Shown: positions 8,888 to 17,443, counted from the stretch's first letter. The stretch is 64,000 nt of DNA from Croceibacterium xixiisoli (GCF_009827305.1 NZ_WTYJ01000002.1:248001-312000), one strand, 5' to 3'. The notes: generated by a model not told the origin, from the letters alone. Made by a program: numbers and translations.

Positions 8888-9964
8888 ATGAACCGAATAT
8901 ATCTAGATCATGCCGCCACCACCCCGCTCCGTCCCGAAGCGGCCGAGGCCATGCGCGCAGGCTTCGCGCTCTGGGCCAATCCCTCCAGCCCGCATGCCGA
9001 AGGGCGCGCCGCCCGCCGCGCGCTGGAAGATGCCCGCGCCCGCGTGAAAACCGCGCTCGGCTGGCAGGGGGAGGTCATTGTCACCAGCGGCGCGAGCGAG
9101 GCGCTGGCCATCGGCCTGGGCCAGGCCAAGGCAGAGCGGCAGCTGGTCTCCGCCGTCGAACATGACGCCGTGTTCCGCGCCGCCCCCGCCGCCACCGTCC
9201 TGCCCATGGGCGCCGATGCCGTGGTCGATCGCGATGCGCTGGCCGAAGCGCTGACACTCGAAGGCCGCCCCATCGCCGCGATCCAGCACGTCAATTCGGA
9301 AACCGGCGTCATCCAGCCGATCGACGCGCTCACCGCGCAACTGCGCGCGGCCGGCGGCTGGCTGCTCGCCGACTGTTCGCAATCGGCCGGCAAATACGCT
9401 TTGCCCGATGCCGATATGGTCGTGATCTCGGGCCACAAGCTCGGCGCCCCGATCGGCATCGGCGCGCTGCTGCTGCGCGATTACGCCATGCTCGCCCCCA
9501 CCGGCGGGCAGGAACGCGGCTATCGCGCCGGCACCGAAAACCTGCCCGCCGTCCTGGCGCTCGCTGCCGCCCTGGAAGCGCGCGACAACCTCTCGGCCGA
9601 TCACGGCTGGCAGGCCGCCGTCGCCCCCGCCTTTGCCGATCTGGCCGCGGGCGTGCTGCAGGCCGGCGGCGCCATTCAGGCCGCCTCCGCCCGGCGTGAT
9701 GGCACGATCCTGTCGATCACCATGCCCGGCATCAGCTCGGCCGCGCAGCTGATCCAGTTCGACGCCGCAGGCTTTGCCGTCTCGGCCGGCAGCGCCTGTT
9801 CCTCTGGCACGCTCAAGCCCAGTCGCACCCTGCTGGCCTTCGGTGTTGCGGAGGAAACCGCCGCCCGCACCATCCGCGTCAGCGCCGGGTGGAACAGCAC
9901 GCCCGATCACATCGCCGCCTTTGCCCAGTGCTGGCAACGGATCGCGGGGAAGGGCCGGGCGTGA
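8888..9964 (+). CDS. Cysteine desulfurase (NifS/IscS-like), first of a tandem pair
   Basis: A 358-residue PLP enzyme that removes sulfur from cysteine for Fe-S cluster or thiolation pathways. MNRIYLDHAATTPLRPEA is the typical start; ATG 8888 is preferred to an upstream TTG. HVNSETGVIQP contacts PLP, SGHKLGAPIG carries the PLP-binding lysine, and SAGSACSSGTLKPS carries the active-site cysteine loop. All key residues are present. Its stop overlaps the GTG start of a second desulfurase by 4 bp (GTGA), so the two are translationally coupled, and a ferredoxin follows. Confidence 0.9.
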   Translation: MNRIYLDHAATTPLRPEAAEAMRAGFALWANPSSPHAEGRAARRALEDARARVKTALGWQGEVIVTSGASEALAIGLGQAKAERQLVSAVEHDAVFRAAPAATVLPMGADAVVDRDALAEALTLEGRPIAAIQHVNSETGVIQPIDALTAQLRAAGGWLLADCSQSAGKYALPDADMVVISGHKLGAPIGIGALLLRDYAMLAPTGGQERGYRAGTENLPAVLALAAALEARDNLSADHGWQAAVAPAFADLAAGVLQAGGAIQAASARRDGTILSITMPGISSAAQLIQFDAAGFAVSAGSACSSGTLKPSRTLLAFGVAEETAARTIRVSAGWNSTPDHIAAFAQCWQRIAGKGRA

Positions 9965-11046
9965 TCTATCTCGATTATCAGGCCACCACCCCGCTCGCAC
10001 CCGAAGTGCGGGAAGAAATGCTCCGCTGGCTCGATGGGCCGGGCGGGCGCGGCTACGGCAATCCGCACAGCATCCACCGCCTGGGCCGGCAGGCCGATGC
10101 CGCGGTCGAGGTGGCGCGCGATCGCATCGCCGCGCTGTTCCCGCCCGGCGGCCGGGTGATCTTCACCAGCGGCGCGACCGAGGCGATCAACCTGGCCATG
10201 CGCGGCTGCGAACCGGGCCGCGAGGGCGCCGGTGTGGCGATCAGCGCCATCGAACATTCCGCCGTCTTCGAAACCGCGCAGGCCCTGCCGGGCGATTGCA
10301 CCGTGCTGCCGGTCGGCCCCGCCGGCATCGTCGATCCGCAAGTCCCCCTGCCCGATGGGCTGGGCCTGCTGGCCGTGATGCAGGTCAACAATGAAATCGG
10401 CACCATCCAGCCCGTGGCCGAACTCTACGCCCGCGCCCGTCAGGCCGGGGCGCTGTTCCTGTGCGATGCCGTGCAGGCGGCGGGCAAGCTGCCGGTGGCA
10501 GAGGCAGACATGATCGCGATCAGCGCGCACAAATTCCACGGCCCCAAGGGCATCGGCGCGCTGTGGCTGCGCGACGGCGTCGATATCCGCCCGCAGGCGA
10601 CCGGCGGCGGGCAGGAGCATGGCCTGCGCTCCGGCACCCTCAGCCCGGCGCTCTGTGCCGGCATGGGCGTGGCCGCGCAGATCGCGCTGCAACGCATGGA
10701 GCAGGATGCAGCCCATGTTGCCGCGCTGTGGGATCGCGCGCGCGAACTCTTCGCCGACTGGCAGCTCAACGGCAATGCGCAGCAACGCTATCGCGGCAAT
10801 CTGAACCTGCGGCGCGATGGGCTGGATGTCGCCCGGCTGATGTCCGACGCGCGCCAGCTCTGCTTTTCGGCCGGTTCCGCCTGCGCCAGCCAGTCCAACC
10901 GCCCCAGCCGCATCCTGGGCGCAATCGGACTTGTTGCAGAACAGGCACGCGCCTCCATCCGTCTGGGTTTCGGGCGCTATACCACCGCCGCAGAGCTTGA
11001 AGCGGCGGCCGATCTCCTCAATAGTGCTGCATCGCAACAAGGATAA
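9961..11046 (+). CDS. Cysteine desulfurase (NifS/IscS-like), second of a tandem pair
   Basis: A 361-residue PLP-dependent cysteine desulfurase. The start is taken as the GTG at 9961, because homology begins with IYLDYQATTPLAPEVR right after it; an upstream ATG would run into the previous gene. QVNNEIGTIQP, ISAHKFHGPKGIG (PLP lysine) and SAGSACASQSNRPS (active cysteine) are intact. It differs clearly from the first copy, so the pair is an old duplication rather than a recent repeat. It overlaps the ferredoxin start by 1 bp (TAATG). Confidence 0.9.
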   Translation: MIYLDYQATTPLAPEVREEMLRWLDGPGGRGYGNPHSIHRLGRQADAAVEVARDRIAALFPPGGRVIFTSGATEAINLAMRGCEPGREGAGVAISAIEHSAVFETAQALPGDCTVLPVGPAGIVDPQVPLPDGLGLLAVMQVNNEIGTIQPVAELYARARQAGALFLCDAVQAAGKLPVAEADMIAISAHKFHGPKGIGALWLRDGVDIRPQATGGGQEHGLRSGTLSPALCAGMGVAAQIALQRMEQDAAHVAALWDRARELFADWQLNGNAQQRYRGNLNLRRDGLDVARLMSDARQLCFSAGSACASQSNRPSRILGAIGLVAEQARASIRLGFGRYTTAAELEAAADLLNSAASQQG

Positions 11047-11381
11047 TGACAATACGGGTCCTGTTCACCACACGCGACGGCGCGACGGTCGAAGCCAATG
11101 CCACGCCGGGCGATCGTCTGCTGGAAATCGGCCAGGCCGCCGGCATGCCGCTGGAAGGCACCTGCGAAGGGCAGATGGCCTGCTCCACCTGTCACGTGAT
11201 CATCGGCCGCGACTGGTTCGCCCGCCTGCCCGAAGCGGTCGAGGATGAGGAAGACATGCTCGATCTGGCCGCCGGCGTGCAGAAATTCAGCCGCCTGGCC
11301 TGCCAGATCGAACTGACCGAAGATCTCGACGGCATCGAAGTCCACATGCCCGCCGACAGCCACGATCTGCAGCGGTTCTGA
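11046..11381 (+). CDS. fdx: [2Fe-2S] ferredoxin, adrenodoxin/Isc type
   Basis: A 111-residue ferredoxin with the cluster motif CEGQMACSTC (C-x5-C-x2-C) at residues 39-48 and the fourth cysteine in RLACQIEL. The acidic stretch EAVEDEEDML between them is typical of adrenodoxin-type proteins, which feed electrons to Fe-S assembly or to P450 systems. Being coupled to two cysteine desulfurases points to Fe-S cluster assembly. Confidence 0.9.
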   Translation: MTIRVLFTTRDGATVEANATPGDRLLEIGQAAGMPLEGTCEGQMACSTCHVIIGRDWFARLPEAVEDEEDMLDLAAGVQKFSRLACQIELTEDLDGIEVHMPADSHDLQRF

Positions 11382-11444
11382 CACCGCGCCAACACCCGCA
11401 CCCGGCAGCCACGCGCTCCCGCATGGCCGCCGCCGCAACCCCGA

Positions 11445-12362
11445 TCAGCCCACCGGCTTGGCGCTGAACCGCCGGCTCAACCGCCGGATGCCCCATGCCC
11501 CGGCCAGCAGCGGGCCCAAGATCGCGCCCAGCACCATCAGCACGGCGATGACGCTGCCCAGAATGGAGCCGAGCGATCCGGTCGCCATGCGGATCGGTTC
11601 GAAGAAGCTGCTCGCCGCGGGGGAGGTGGATTCATATTCGATGCTGACCCGGCTATAGGATACGCGCCCGCGCATTTCCTGCAGCCAGCTGCGCGCCTGA
11701 TCGATCTCCTCGCTCACCTGCGCCACGCCGCGTTCCGCCTCGACCAGCTCGCTCACCTCGCCCCGGCGGGTCTTGAGCACCTCCATCAACCGGTCGCGCA
11801 GCACGATCCGGCTCTGCAGCCGCGCCTCGGTATCGACCATCTGCTTGGACAGATCCTCCCCCTCGATCGTGGCCGACGTCTGCTCGCCCCCGGCATTGAT
11901 CGCCGCCCCGGTCAGCGTGTCCCCAAACATGCGCGCCTTGTCAGACGCCACCGCCAGCTCCAGCCGCCCGCTGGCATAGCTGCCCTCATTGCCGGATTGG
12001 GTGAGGGAGATGATCCGGCAATTGAGCGGCCCCTGCGCCTCGCACAGATCGGCATGCTTCTGCTGCAACGGCGCCAACGCATCATCGGCCAGGCGGAAAC
12101 TGTAATTGAACACATAGGCGATCTTGGGGATCGACAGCGGAATTGCGGCCGAAGCAGGGGCAACACTGCTGTCCGCCGCCGCGCCATTGCCCGCCGCCGC
12201 AGTACCATCCGCCGCTGCCTCCGACGCAGCCGCATCACCCGGCGCCTCGATCCCGACCACCGGCGTATCTGACGCCATATCCCCCGGCTCCTGTTCCTGA
12301 GAGCAGGCAGCCAGAGCCAGCAGACCAACTGAAGCTAAAATTTTCATCAGAGAAGCACGCAT
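11445..12362 (-). CDS. DUF4349 domain lipoprotein
   Basis: A 305-residue protein. The ATG at 12362 has GGAGG nine bases upstream. It has a signal peptide with lipobox ALAAC and an Ala/Asp-rich linker, then the DUF4349 core: a beta region, a long coiled-coil stretch (MVDTEARLQSRIVLRDRLME, VSEEIDQARSWLQEMRG) and a C-terminal membrane helix (VIAVLMVLGAILGPLLAG) with basic residues after it. Proteins of this type sit in the cell envelope; the function is not established. An inverted repeat lies upstream at 12442-12488. Confidence 0.85.
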   Translation of the reverse strand: MRASLMKILASVGLLALAACSQEQEPGDMASDTPVVGIEAPGDAAASEAAADGTAAAGNGAAADSSVAPASAAIPLSIPKIAYVFNYSFRLADDALAPLQQKHADLCEAQGPLNCRIISLTQSGNEGSYASGRLELAVASDKARMFGDTLTGAAINAGGEQTSATIEGEDLSKQMVDTEARLQSRIVLRDRLMEVLKTRRGEVSELVEAERGVAQVSEEIDQARSWLQEMRGRVSYSRVSIEYESTSPAASSFFEPIRMATGSLGSILGSVIAVLMVLGAILGPLLAGAWGIRRLSRRFSAKPVG

Positions 12363-12368
12363 TTTCAA

Positions 12369-12833
12369 TCCTCCATCTCACCACAATCAAGGCATTGATC
12401 ACTGCGGACGCCTTATTTGCGCCTCGTTGTCGCCATATTTACGCCACAATTGAGGCTTGGCAAGCTGAAATGTGGCGCAATTGTGGCGGGCTGGGTTGAG
12501 TGATGGTATGGCGGGCAAATGGCGTATGTTGCTATTGTTCATGCCTGCGGCCCATGCTCGGTCGGGGCACAAGTTGAGGCCTCTGTTGATGTCATGCCTG
12601 CTCAGACGTCCCAGCGATCCTGATGGATCAGGACTGACCATCCGGATCTTCAAAATTCGGGCCAATCGGTTCCAACATGTATTGAACGAAGAAGCAGCGG
12701 CAAGGCCGATCAGCTCCATTCGCCCGAAGGCATGACCATGAGTCTGCGTAAACTTAAAATGATCAGGTGCGCGCGCCCGCCGAGCATCACCCATCCGCGC
12801 CTGGATATCATCACTGGCGTAGCCATATGAATA
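12369..12833. other. Gene-poor stretch with an 11-bp inverted repeat
   Basis: No convincing coding region is seen in these 465 bases; the open frames on both strands have mixed codon use and no recognisable domains. CGCCACAATTG (12442-12452) and CAATTGTGGCG (12478-12488) form a perfect inverted repeat upstream of the DUF4349 gene and could be an operator or a transcript hairpin. This stretch marks the left edge of the defence island. Confidence 0.45.
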
Positions 12834-13013
12834 ATGGGAGTGGTTATGGGTGCCTCTTTGGGTACCCAAATTGCGTCAGTGTACGTAGGGGCACCGTCGG
12901 AACCTTGTAGGTGCAGCGAAGGCGGTTCTGTCACGTTTGTGCATGTTGGTAGGTTTCGACCGATAGAATACCGCCGGGGTAACAGCATGCTTTCGCCACA
13001 TTCAAATCTCTGA
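12834..13013 (+). CDS. Doubtful small ORF at the island edge
   Basis: A 59-codon frame starting ATGGGAGTGGTT, with a small hydrophobic/glycine start (MGVVMGASLGTQIASVYVG) and a CRC pair. The same frame is open upstream from 12729 except for one TGA at 12818, so it may be the end of a decayed gene. It overlaps the 3' end of the convergent deaminase gene by 12 bp. No family recognised. Confidence 0.2.
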   Translation: MGVVMGASLGTQIASVYVGAPSEPCRCSEGGSVTFVHVGRFRPIEYRRGNSMLSPHSNL

Positions 13014-14573
13014 AGATGCAGGATCTATTTTCTTTAATTTTGCATCTAATTTTCTTATTTCGAAAGCCTCGAGATCGACGTAGGTTATGGCTGCTATATC
13101 GATCAGAGGTCGAGGGGCCCCGGCCATCCAACTCAATGCCGCGCCTTCCTTCTTGCGTTTTCCTTTCTGAAAGATATCACGGTATCTGACGGGAGAAATT
13201 CCAAGAAATGGAAGAAAGCTGACTCGAGTATTGCTGGTTTTTTCAATCTCTATTTCGTGCTCATGAAGTTCCTTGGCTTTGCTTTTTGGATAAGGTTCCA
13301 TATATATAACGCGAGATATTCCTGCAGAAAGCAGGTGCTTAGTGCAATTGTGGCATGGGAAGGTTGTGCAGAATAGCACACTGCCTTTTAGTGCTCGCCC
13401 TAGTCGGGCCGCATCGCAAATTGCGCCCATTTCTGCGTGCACAACCCGACCGTATTCAGTGAGTTCCATCACAGCAGCTCCATCAAGGCATCCATACCCG
13501 GCAGGAGCCCCTGCTGCGGCTCCTTTTGTGAAAGCGTCTACGATCGCTGCCGCCCCGCCGATTTGAATTGCGCTCTCTGAGAGCATGCCGCCCCTAAGTA
13601 GGCGCTCAAGTAGATCTCGGACCACTTCTTTTTTAATGAGATCATTTGGGTCATGGCCGAGTTTAACATCGCGGTAATCCTGCTCGTCGCCATCCCAATA
13701 AGTGCCTCCAAACGCCTTTGGAACTTCATTGCATCCTTGGGAAATTAGCTCCCCTTCAGAAGTGAAAATGGCCGCTCCAACCTGCCTAGAAAGGTCACTC
13801 GATCGCAATGAGGCTGATTTGGCGGCGTACATTCCGTATTCCCAACGAGTAGGAGCAATATCCGCTCGTCCAAAAAAGGCATCAATGAAGCGGCTGACCA
13901 TGGATTTCATATTTCCGGCGGAGATTCCGTCTATAAAAACATCGGCAAGATGAAATGTATCTCGAAGGTGTTGCCCGTGATCATCGACTTCTTCATGTTG
14001 ATCTCTGTGAATTAGCTCTTCTGCAAGCGCGCCGATTTCGTGATCTGGTCGATCAAGAGGTAATGTGCGACGCAAGGCCTTCTCTATCGTGCGCTTGCGG
14101 TCTTCAGACGATCCGTAGGCCGAAATGAGCACAAACTGCTTACCGTAAACCTTGCGGAGTAAATGCACCTCTTCGGGGCGTTTGAGTTGCCGGATGACAT
14201 AGGCAGTTCCCGCCTGGACTCTTTCCTCTGGCGGCTCTTCATCAATTTCCAGAACAGCCTCGGATCGATGCCTTCGGATTCCATTGATGGCGAATCTCAT
14301 CAGCGTATCTGCTGCACCATACTTGCGGCATACGGCGCTAGCATGGGTCATCTTGTAGGAAGCTTCGGAACCAAAATCCGACGTAGCGGGCTTTAGTACG
14401 TCAGTGACCTCTCGAGCAATCTCGTCGGTGATTCGAATGAGGACTGACTCGTAGCCAACAGATTTCAAAGCGTCAGAGAGGGTGCGATTAATAGCATCTA
14501 TGTCGATGCCGATTGCGCCAGCAATACCGAAAACAAGCTCCGGATGACTGACTGCTCTGAATTCGTTCTCCAT
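13002..14573 (-). CDS. Anti-phage dCTP/deoxycytidylate deaminase (AvcD-like)
   Basis: A 523-residue protein with the two-part layout of AvcD-type defence deaminases. The N-terminus (ELVFGIAGAIGIDIDAI) is a P-loop-like nucleotide-binding start lacking the usual GKS/T, as in this family. The C-terminal half is a zinc-dependent deaminase: VVHAEMGAICDAARLG gives the His and catalytic Glu (HAE), and TTFPCHNCTKHLL gives the two zinc cysteines (PCxxC). AvcD enzymes deplete dCTP/dCMP on phage infection and are held in check by an upstream RNA, AvcI, in the studied cases. The ATG at 14573 (MENEF) is preferred to a GTG nine codons earlier. Its GC content is lower than the core genes, fitting a transferred island. 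Confidence 0.85.
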   Translation of the reverse strand: MENEFRAVSHPELVFGIAGAIGIDIDAINRTLSDALKSVGYESVLIRITDEIAREVTDVLKPATSDFGSEASYKMTHASAVCRKYGAADTLMRFAINGIRRHRSEAVLEIDEEPPEERVQAGTAYVIRQLKRPEEVHLLRKVYGKQFVLISAYGSSEDRKRTIEKALRRTLPLDRPDHEIGALAEELIHRDQHEEVDDHGQHLRDTFHLADVFIDGISAGNMKSMVSRFIDAFFGRADIAPTRWEYGMYAAKSASLRSSDLSRQVGAAIFTSEGELISQGCNEVPKAFGGTYWDGDEQDYRDVKLGHDPNDLIKKEVVRDLLERLLRGGMLSESAIQIGGAAAIVDAFTKGAAAGAPAGYGCLDGAAVMELTEYGRVVHAEMGAICDAARLGRALKGSVLFCTTFPCHNCTKHLLSAGISRVIYMEPYPKSKAKELHEHEIEIEKTSNTRVSFLPFLGISPVRYRDIFQKGKRKKEGAALSWMAGAPRPLIDIAAITYVDLEAFEIRKLDAKLKKIDPASSEI

Positions 14574-14966
14574 ATGTTCCGTCTCGTGATATGGGGCCAC
14601 ATGTGCAACGTAGCTGTCGAAACGTTATAACGATAGCTGGCTTTCTGCAGACAGGCGGTGCACAAATCGGAAACAGTTTTCGAGTGGAGAGACGAAAATG
14701 GACGAACGGTCTGATCGAAGCTCGCGAGGGTCGAGCGGCCAACAAACATCCGACCGCCTTGCTCGAAGAATGGGGGCTGAGTTTGTAGAGAATTCGCGCT
14801 CACGCAATGGAGGCAGCAGCAGCGGGCCAAAGCGGTCGGAAGCAGTGCAGGTGAGCCGTTGAGGAGACGGTGAAAATGCTCGAAGCGTAGGATAAATTTT
14901 ACGATATACTGATGCAGTTCTCAGCTGGATCGCATGCTCGCTCTTGCGTCAACGTCTCACAATGTC
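14574..14966. other. Non-coding-looking leader of the deaminase gene
   Basis: About 390 bases with no convincing gene. On the minus strand an AT-rich patch at 14893-14909 (ATCGTAAAATTTATCC) could hold a promoter pointing towards the deaminase, leaving a leader of roughly 300 bases. In known AvcID systems the inhibitory AvcI RNA lies in this position. I cannot recognise an AvcI fold by eye. Confidence 0.35.
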
Positions 14967-14982
14967 GTTCCGGGGACATAAT
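14967..14982 (-). repeat. REP copy at the 5' edge of the PIN module
   Basis: GTTCCGGGGACATAAT, identical over 16 bp to the copy at 16848-16863 and inverted relative to the copies in 2105-4560. Its last two bases are the first two of the ATG at 14981, so the repeat supplies the apparent start codon of the next frame. Confidence 0.75.
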
Positions 14983-15471
14983 GACCGACGGCATGCTGCT
15001 CGACCTGGTCGCGGGCGCCGTCCTGCCGCACGTCAGCGACCGCTCAATCTGCAAGTTGTCGGACGCCGAAGCTCTTCCCCGAATGCTCGCGGCCTGGGCC
15101 GACAGCCGCACCTATGAGTACCTTCTTATAATCTTGAAGGCGAAAGGGGTACGCGTGTCGGATCGCAGATCGACCGTAGGGGACTTCGGTTACGGCCTAG
15201 CCATTCTGATGACGGCGATCGCGGATCTGGCCGATCTCGCCGATGGTAACCTGCACGCGCAACTTACCTTCCTCCAGAAGCGCGTGAAATACGGCCTAGT
15301 GCTGCCGTCGGCCATCTCCATGCTCGAGGCGGGCTCGTGGACCGCGTGGTGCCGAAGGTGCTGGGGACCCTTGTACCGACGGCGCTGGACAGGCTGGGCG
15401 GCGCGGTCGCCGCAGGGCTACTTCTATTCCCAGAATACTTCACAATGGTCGCCGAGGAACTCCGCAAATGA
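14981..15471 (+). pseudogene. Truncated, frameshifted partner of the PIN gene (helicase-tail-like)
   Basis: Translation from 14981 (MTDGMLLDLVAGAVLPHVSD) is open to about 15334, reading YGLVLPSAISMLEAG. A shift of one base there restores VDRVVPKVLGTLVPTALDRL and runs to a TGA at 15469-15471 that overlaps the PIN gene ATG (ATGA). The coupled stop in the shifted frame argues that this is the true path, with one base lost near 15335 or a sequencing error. The 5' end coincides with a REP, so the original gene was probably longer. The tail resembles C-terminal ends of defence-type SF2 helicases, but this is a weak match from memory. Confidence 0.5.
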
Positions 15472-16847
15472 CGATTCCGCTCGACACAACCGGTTACGAC
15501 CGAGTGTTCGCCCTCGACACGCAGATGGTGTTCGAGGCGCGCCCGCTCGAGCAGCTCGACTGGGCGTCCTTCAGCCCGGGCCCGGTCCTGCTCCTCGTTC
15601 TCCCTCAGGTCAGCTCCGAGATCGACGCTCGCAAGCGAGACGGCCGGCTTGGGAAGCGCGCTCGTCACGTGAACCGGCTGCTCGACCCCTCTATTGAGAC
15701 TGGCCAGCCAGCGACCGTCGTCGCGCAGCCCGTGCGAGTGGACATCGCCTATGTCGCGGCGGGCGCGATAGACTGGGGGGCGCTGGAGGACCTCGAGCGC
15801 GACAACGGCGACGACCGGATCATCGCGCAGGCGCTTCACGCACTGATCGACGATACAACCCGGCTTGAGGTGCTCAGTTTTGACAGCCGGCCGCGCGCGG
15901 CGGCCCGGCGACACAATCTCAAGGCCTGCAAGCCGGACGAGGGATGGCTCCTTGATCCCGAACCGTCACCCTCCGACCGCCGCGTCGCGGAACTAGAGCA
16001 ACGCGTGAGGGTGCTGCAGACGACGGAGCCGCAGCTCTCGGTTTCAATCGAACTCGTCGACCATCCGCCGCTGGTCCGGCACCGCGTCGATCCGCTGCCG
16101 GCTGATCTGGCTGGGAGGGTGTCGCAGATGATCCTCGCCAAGAATGCCAGGCAGCGGACCAGCCCGTTCGGTATCGGCGGACTCCACGAGAACGCGAACT
16201 ACCACGAGGACTACGATGACTACGAGAGGGCGATACGGGAGCGCGACGTCCCTGCAATACATTTAGGAGCCGCCCGGCAGTTCTCCACTTACCCAATAAG
16301 GGTACTGCTCGAGAACACGGGCCAGTTGGCCGCCGAGCACGTCACCGTCGAGCTACGCTCCGGGAACGCGCGGCTGCATGGCGAACCGTTCCTCATCGAC
16401 CTCTTCGGGCCGCCGCCCCCCGACACGCGGAGCAATTTCCTCACCAACGTGCCCAACCTATCCCAGCAGTTGCAGCGTCCCGATCGGACCAGCTTCGCGC
16501 TCGAGAATTCGGAGGACACTGATGTCCACGTCGAGTTCCGCTGCGAGGACTTCCGGCACGGTCGCACCCAGTCACTCACCGCAGTGCTCGAGCTGGAGGG
16601 TCGGACCGTCGGCGTGGTGCAGGTCGAGGTCAGGGTGACCGCGCAAAACATGCGCGGCGCGGTGACGGCCTCGATGCTGGCGCCGGTCGAGGTCAGAGAC
16701 ACCGTCCTCGGTGAGCTAATCGACCTTGACGCTGTCAGGCTGCACGCCGCACCGCCGACCCATGAGCTGCTCCTGGCGTTGATCAAGGATGATGAGGATG
16801 GGCTAGTGCATTACCGCAACGACGGCGCAGCCCAGGGGGCACGATGA
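15468..16847 (+). CDS. PIN-domain nuclease with C-terminal beta-rich domain
   Basis: A 459-residue protein. Residues 1-160 read as a PIN nuclease: acidic residues D17 (FALDTQMVF), E51 (QVSSEIDARK), D115/D116 (NGDDRII) and D139 (LSFDSRPR) match the four-residue metal site. A short coiled-coil follows (about 175-195), then a beta-rich region with an AEHVTVELRSG start that looks like a binding domain. PIN enzymes cut RNA and often act in toxin or defence roles. The gene is coupled by ATGA to the broken upstream gene. Its TGA stop is directly joined to a REP (16848), so the two-gene unit is exactly bracketed by repeats. Confidence 0.7.
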   Translation: MTIPLDTTGYDRVFALDTQMVFEARPLEQLDWASFSPGPVLLLVLPQVSSEIDARKRDGRLGKRARHVNRLLDPSIETGQPATVVAQPVRVDIAYVAAGAIDWGALEDLERDNGDDRIIAQALHALIDDTTRLEVLSFDSRPRAAARRHNLKACKPDEGWLLDPEPSPSDRRVAELEQRVRVLQTTEPQLSVSIELVDHPPLVRHRVDPLPADLAGRVSQMILAKNARQRTSPFGIGGLHENANYHEDYDDYERAIRERDVPAIHLGAARQFSTYPIRVLLENTGQLAAEHVTVELRSGNARLHGEPFLIDLFGPPPPDTRSNFLTNVPNLSQQLQRPDRTSFALENSEDTDVHVEFRCEDFRHGRTQSLTAVLELEGRTVGVVQVEVRVTAQNMRGAVTASMLAPVEVRDTVLGELIDLDAVRLHAAPPTHELLLALIKDDEDGLVHYRNDGAAQGAR

Positions 16848-17089
16848 GTTCCGGGGACATAATACTTAATTGCACCATTCCTGAATATGCTGCGCTGCGG
16901 TCTTGAGGCGGGCGATGTGGATACAGATGGAGAAGTGGGCGTGGAAGTGATTGAAACACGTCCTCTCGCCGGACGGCCGCTGTCTGCGCAGGACTGGATC
17001 GCACGGCAGGTTGTCGAACTTCGCCGGCAAAGCCGGGGCCGAAACCGAAGCGCAATGGTCGGATGCGTTGAGTATTGTGTCTCTGGAAC
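16848..17089 (+). mobile_element. Miniature REP element carrying a RAYT C-terminal tail
   Basis: The unit starts with GTTCCGGGGACATAAT and ends with ATTGTGTCTCTGGAAC (17074-17089), an imperfect inverted copy, for a total of 242 bp. Between them is a RAYT tail (NMLRCGLEAGD, AGRPLSAQDWIARQVVEL) with a later frameshift. It has no HUH domain, so it could only be moved by a RAYT encoded elsewhere. It closely matches the element at 17444-17692. Confidence 0.7.
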
Positions 17090-17253
17090 TCCTAGCTACC
17101 GATATTTTCGGGGTATTGGTACTGTACAAATATCATTCGGCATTGACTCCAATCAGAACTCGTGCGGAATGTTGCGCAATACGCCTGCGTCATAAATCTC
17201 AGACAGAAGTCGCGCGCGGAGTTGATTTTTCAAACTGACAAAGGAGAGTATGC

Positions 17254-17394
17254 ATGGCACTCAAACCAGGGCCAAAGCCGATCGCGAAATCAACGGGGAA
17301 GCCAGATCAACGCCGTCGTGATAACAAAGGCACACCAGGGAATACACCGTCTCTCAAACCTAGCAAATCTAGCAAGACGACTAAAAATAAATGA
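17254..17394 (+). CDS. Tiny, highly basic protein, 46 aa
   Basis: ATG at 17254 has the strong site AAGGAGAG six to thirteen bases upstream. The product starts MALKPGPKPIAKSTGKPDQR and ends KSSKTTKNK: about a third Lys/Arg, many Pro, Ser and Thr, and almost no hydrophobic residues, so it is probably disordered and nucleic-acid-binding. It sits alone between the two miniature REP elements. The KPGPKP start resembles the PGKPGPKPKR end of RAYT proteins, which may be chance. Function unknown. Confidence 0.45.
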   Translation: MALKPGPKPIAKSTGKPDQRRRDNKGTPGNTPSLKPSKSSKTTKNK

Positions 17395-17443
17395 AAAGTG
17401 TTTCGTCACCGCAAACGCGTAGTTTCGCATGCGGCAACGGAAA

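Noticed and set aside
12399-12988. Minus-strand frames of 156 and 92 codons at the island edge
   Set aside because: Composition is not coding-like and no domain is visible; more likely decayed DNA.
14912-15697. A continuous 261-codon frame over the start of the PIN module
   Set aside because: After about 15334 it reads Arg/Trp/Pro-rich shadow sequence and overlaps the PIN gene for 230 bases; the one-base-shifted path with a coupled stop is better.
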